From: Motacilla alba alba
Lineage: Eukaryota > Chordata > Aves > Passeriformes > Motacillidae
Assembly (NCBI RefSeq): GCF_015832195.1
Contig: NC_052018.1
Coordinates: 111,509,966 to 111,573,965 of the forward strand
Reading direction: 5' to 3'
DNA length: 64,000 nt
In this document: one piece after another, positions 61,466 through 64,000 of the stretch
How the letters are laid out: every line of letters begins with the position of its first letter
Numbering within the stretch: the first letter of the stretch is position 1
Notes under the pieces: generated by a model
What the model was told of the DNA's origin: nothing
What the model saw: the letters and a program-made list of their open reading frames with translations, nothing else
The model's database searches: none
Translations under genes and position numbers: made by a program

Positions 61466-61646
61466 CTGCAACTAAACCATGCAAGTTTGGTTATGCATGC
61501 AGCTTTTCTCCAGCCCGTCCTTTTTCAGTAAAAAGATCTACAAAATCAGCACCATGAAAATAGGAAACTGTTTGTCAAGCATGGTATTGGATATACTGTT
61601 CACGAACAGCCACTCTGAATGCCTGGTGCTTTGTCCCTCTGTTTAC

Positions 61647-61735
61647 TTCGGTGTGATATAACCCAGCACATATTAAACATTTCAGACTCTGTTTTGCTCC
61701 CTGGATTTCTTCGCAAACATTCTGAAGCATGTTAC
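61647..61735 (-). CDS. Possible upstream exon of the minus-strand gene, 89 nt
   Basis: A good acceptor (gccctccctcttgcag) opens a stretch with one open frame, NMLQNVCEEIQGAKQSLK followed by CLICAGLYHTE, ending at GAA|gtaaac. It begins in phase 1 and ends on a codon boundary. That fits the next exon only if the latter starts at 61455 (acceptor cacctccag) instead of 61465. The donor is modest. The peptide looks like coding sequence, but the junction choice is unsettled. Confidence 0.4.
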
Positions 61736-64000
61736 CTGCAAGAGGGAGGGCTCCAAAATAAAGAATCCCCTCACAACAAAAGCACCATCAAGGAAGTCCC
61801 TCGTTGCTCCATCTGTTGCTTTTCCTTGCCATTTAACAACGGCTAAAAGCACAGCAACAAGTTTTCTGCCAGAATTGGAAGAATTCTGGTAGTTCAGGTT
61901 CAGGATGTACTCCTTCCACCTGAATTTGGCTCCATATCAAGTTCTGTTCAAATCTAAGTAGGATGCTCGCTTTCTTAGTGACTTGCACACTTATCTTAAA
62001 AGTTACAGATTTAAAGTAGATTTTCATCTTCCTGAATTATACAGATTTTTTAGTTGTCTCCACAGCAGTAAGTATTGTTTCCACTGATGATAAGTGTTAC
62101 CAAAAGTTTTGTTTTCTTTAAGTGGAAAAGAAGTACAGTTGGGGCTTATTCCAATTTTATAAAACAGGGCAGAGAGAATAAATCTCTGCAAGAGTCAGAA
62201 AATTATTTTACATTGCTTTAGCCTTTTTCTCTCAACTCCAAGGACATTCACCACTACACTCCTCTGACCACCTTTTTCATTATTAAGCAGCCTCATAAGG
62301 ATATTACTCTGATTTAGAGAATGTTTTACTGGAAGCAAGTTCCAAAGAGCCTCTTTCCTACCACATTCAATGTGTTAAGCATTCACTATCAGCTCTGGGA
62401 TTTACTGAGAACTCGGCAAAGTCTGTTCTCATTCTCCATCAAAGATTAGAAAATTTAGGTGTTTCTATAGTTACAAAGAACTAGTTTCTGGAAAGCCCTT
62501 TATCAAGGATGAACTCTGCCTCACTGAAATGAGATTCTCCTTACTGTTATTTTAAAAATTCTCAAGATCACCCAGCCAGTATTAAAGGGATTCCACCAGT
62601 GGCTATGCAACCAGCTTTTGCTACGCTCTGGTTCTCTCCCAGGAAACTGAAGGCTTTTATCTGTTGCCAGCTAAGAAATATCCACTACACTGAAAATCCA
62701 CTGTATACTTTCTGGAAAGCTGCAGGGCTGAAGGTAAAAGCTGAACAGCACTGAGGTTTCTTTTCTAATCTGTTTCAAGTTCTGCACTCTTGGATGCTGT
62801 TAATTATAGTACAGTATGAAACTAGCAATATTAAAACCTATTTATTCTCAGTCTTAGTAGTTGAAGGTAATTAATACTTTTATCTTCCTACGTGCTTCAT
62901 TGATGGGGCACATGAAAGGATAAATGAAATGAATTCACATGTAGTTTAAAGAAAAAAAATCAATTTATAAAGTTACAGTCCCAGGAAAGAGGCAGGGCAG
63001 TCTATGCATGTCTCTTGCTTAGTGAAAAACACAGATTTCTACATGAGTAAAAATAACCATCAAGATGCTGCAGGGTAACAATTCCAGATCTGTGTCTGCT
63101 ACCACTTTAGACCCATCCTTTAGCAGAGACCTTCACCCAGAATTTACATTCTGCCTCACACCATTACAAGATAACAAGATTTACCCAGTGTAGTTGCGTA
63201 GAATCAAGTATTTGGCAAGTAGCTCCTTCCACAGCCATGACTAACCAGGGGTGGAGAACACGTACCACATAAACACCTGAACGCCTCAGCGCTTTATTTA
63301 TGTCTCAAAAAAACTAATTTTACTTCCTGATTTTTGCCTCAGGAATTTGTGGGCAGTGAAGGAAATCCTAAAGCAAAACCAGACAACTCATAGACACAGT
63401 TGCACTCATGAGGATGCCACGTTGAGGATGATTCTCAGACGGCAAGATTGCTGTGATTTCATTGCTAGGCACTCTGAGCTGCAGGGCTCAGCCCTTCCCT
63501 AATCATGCTCCTCACTCACAGCAGAGTCCACTTCACACACTATGAAACGTGCAGAAGGGTCATACACCAAATAAAAACCCCTGCAGAAGCCTTCAGTTTC
63601 TACTTAAGATGGTGATTCCAAAAAGTGCAGCTTTAACAGCAGCTCACTGCTTCCTAGAAACTGATTGCAACTGATTGTATTTATCCAGGCACAGAGCGTA
63701 TCCAGTGCTTTTATCCACATGCATTACACAACAGCCCACAGAAATATTAAGAACCTGCTGGTCATCTGTTGGGGAAGGAATCAGCAGCTTCACAAAAAGG
63801 ATACTTGCACAGACGTGGACTACCTGGAAAATTCACAAACACACGAAACCAAGTTGTTGCCTCCACTTTTCCAAAAGTTGTGATGGAACATTTCTACCCC
63901 CTGCCAAGTTTTCAGCAATCAGCGTGGCACACTGTTTTTGCAGCTACATTGATGTGACCAAAATGATTTTGTTTATTGAGATGTGTCTCAGTTTTAGCTG
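61736..64000. other. Right-end stretch, probable intron of the minus-strand gene
   Basis: No further exon is supported. The upstream part of the minus-strand gene, including its start codon and promoter, is probably beyond the right edge, as there is no CpG island here. Confidence 0.45.

Noticed and set aside
62102..62116. Possible 15-nt microexon upstream on the minus strand with gtaaca donor
   Set aside because: Too short and the acceptor too ordinary to separate from chance.
1..64000. tRNA genes and known microRNA hairpins
   Set aside because: Reading both strands by eye, no tRNA A/B-box pair with cloverleaf and no familiar microRNA seed with hairpin was noticed; a covariance-model scan would be decisive.

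Overview
The window looks like nuclear DNA from a bird (possibly another sauropsid). It carries a 3' fragment of a CR1 LINE near 29.05-29.53 kb, has large CpG islands, and lacks long open frames, operons, ribosome-binding sites or primate/rodent repeats. Coding sequence, where present, is split into short exons, so most long open frames in the GC-rich part are not genes.

Left part (1-29 kb). A very large CpG island fills about 0.8-5.66 kb. It holds a CRE inside an inverted repeat, two CCAAT boxes, GC boxes, a Z-DNA-prone GT/GC tract, a T46 tract followed by a GA tract, and an AT-rich patch with several TAAT cores. Smaller GC/CpG-rich patches lie near 7.0-7.3, 12.95-13.2, 16.1-16.54 and 28.5-29.05 kb. 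Between them are AT-rich stretches that look like developmental conserved non-coding elements (5.7-7.0, 9.1-9.64, 15.35-16.09, 16.55-16.72, 22.25-22.56, 27.3-28.06 kb). This layout suggests a developmental-regulator locus, but no coding exon of a known regulator was recognised. A tentative plus-strand gene may run from the CpG island (ATG at 5428, donor after 5593) through a 68-nt exon at 9640-9707, perhaps 19460-19573, to a terminal exon at 21071-21415 with AATAAA; each piece is low confidence. A 19-bp minisatellite (12 exact-length units, 28588-28815) lies between an A42 tract and the CR1 fragment.

Middle part (29.5-47.8 kb). AT-richer DNA with no exon I can support. It contains a pair of diverged dispersed repeat copies (30.95-31.06 and 35.11-35.23 kb) and some microsatellites.

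Right part (47.8-61.7 kb, minus strand). The best gene evidence in the window is a chain of at least ten, probably thirteen to fourteen, short exons transcribed right to left. Most have good acceptors and donors, and reading phase is kept across each junction. The joined frame gives a helix-rich protein of roughly 300 residues within the window, with the 5' end not found, and an AATAAA lies downstream of the stop. I do not recognise the protein. No tRNA, rRNA, known microRNA or CRISPR array was seen.
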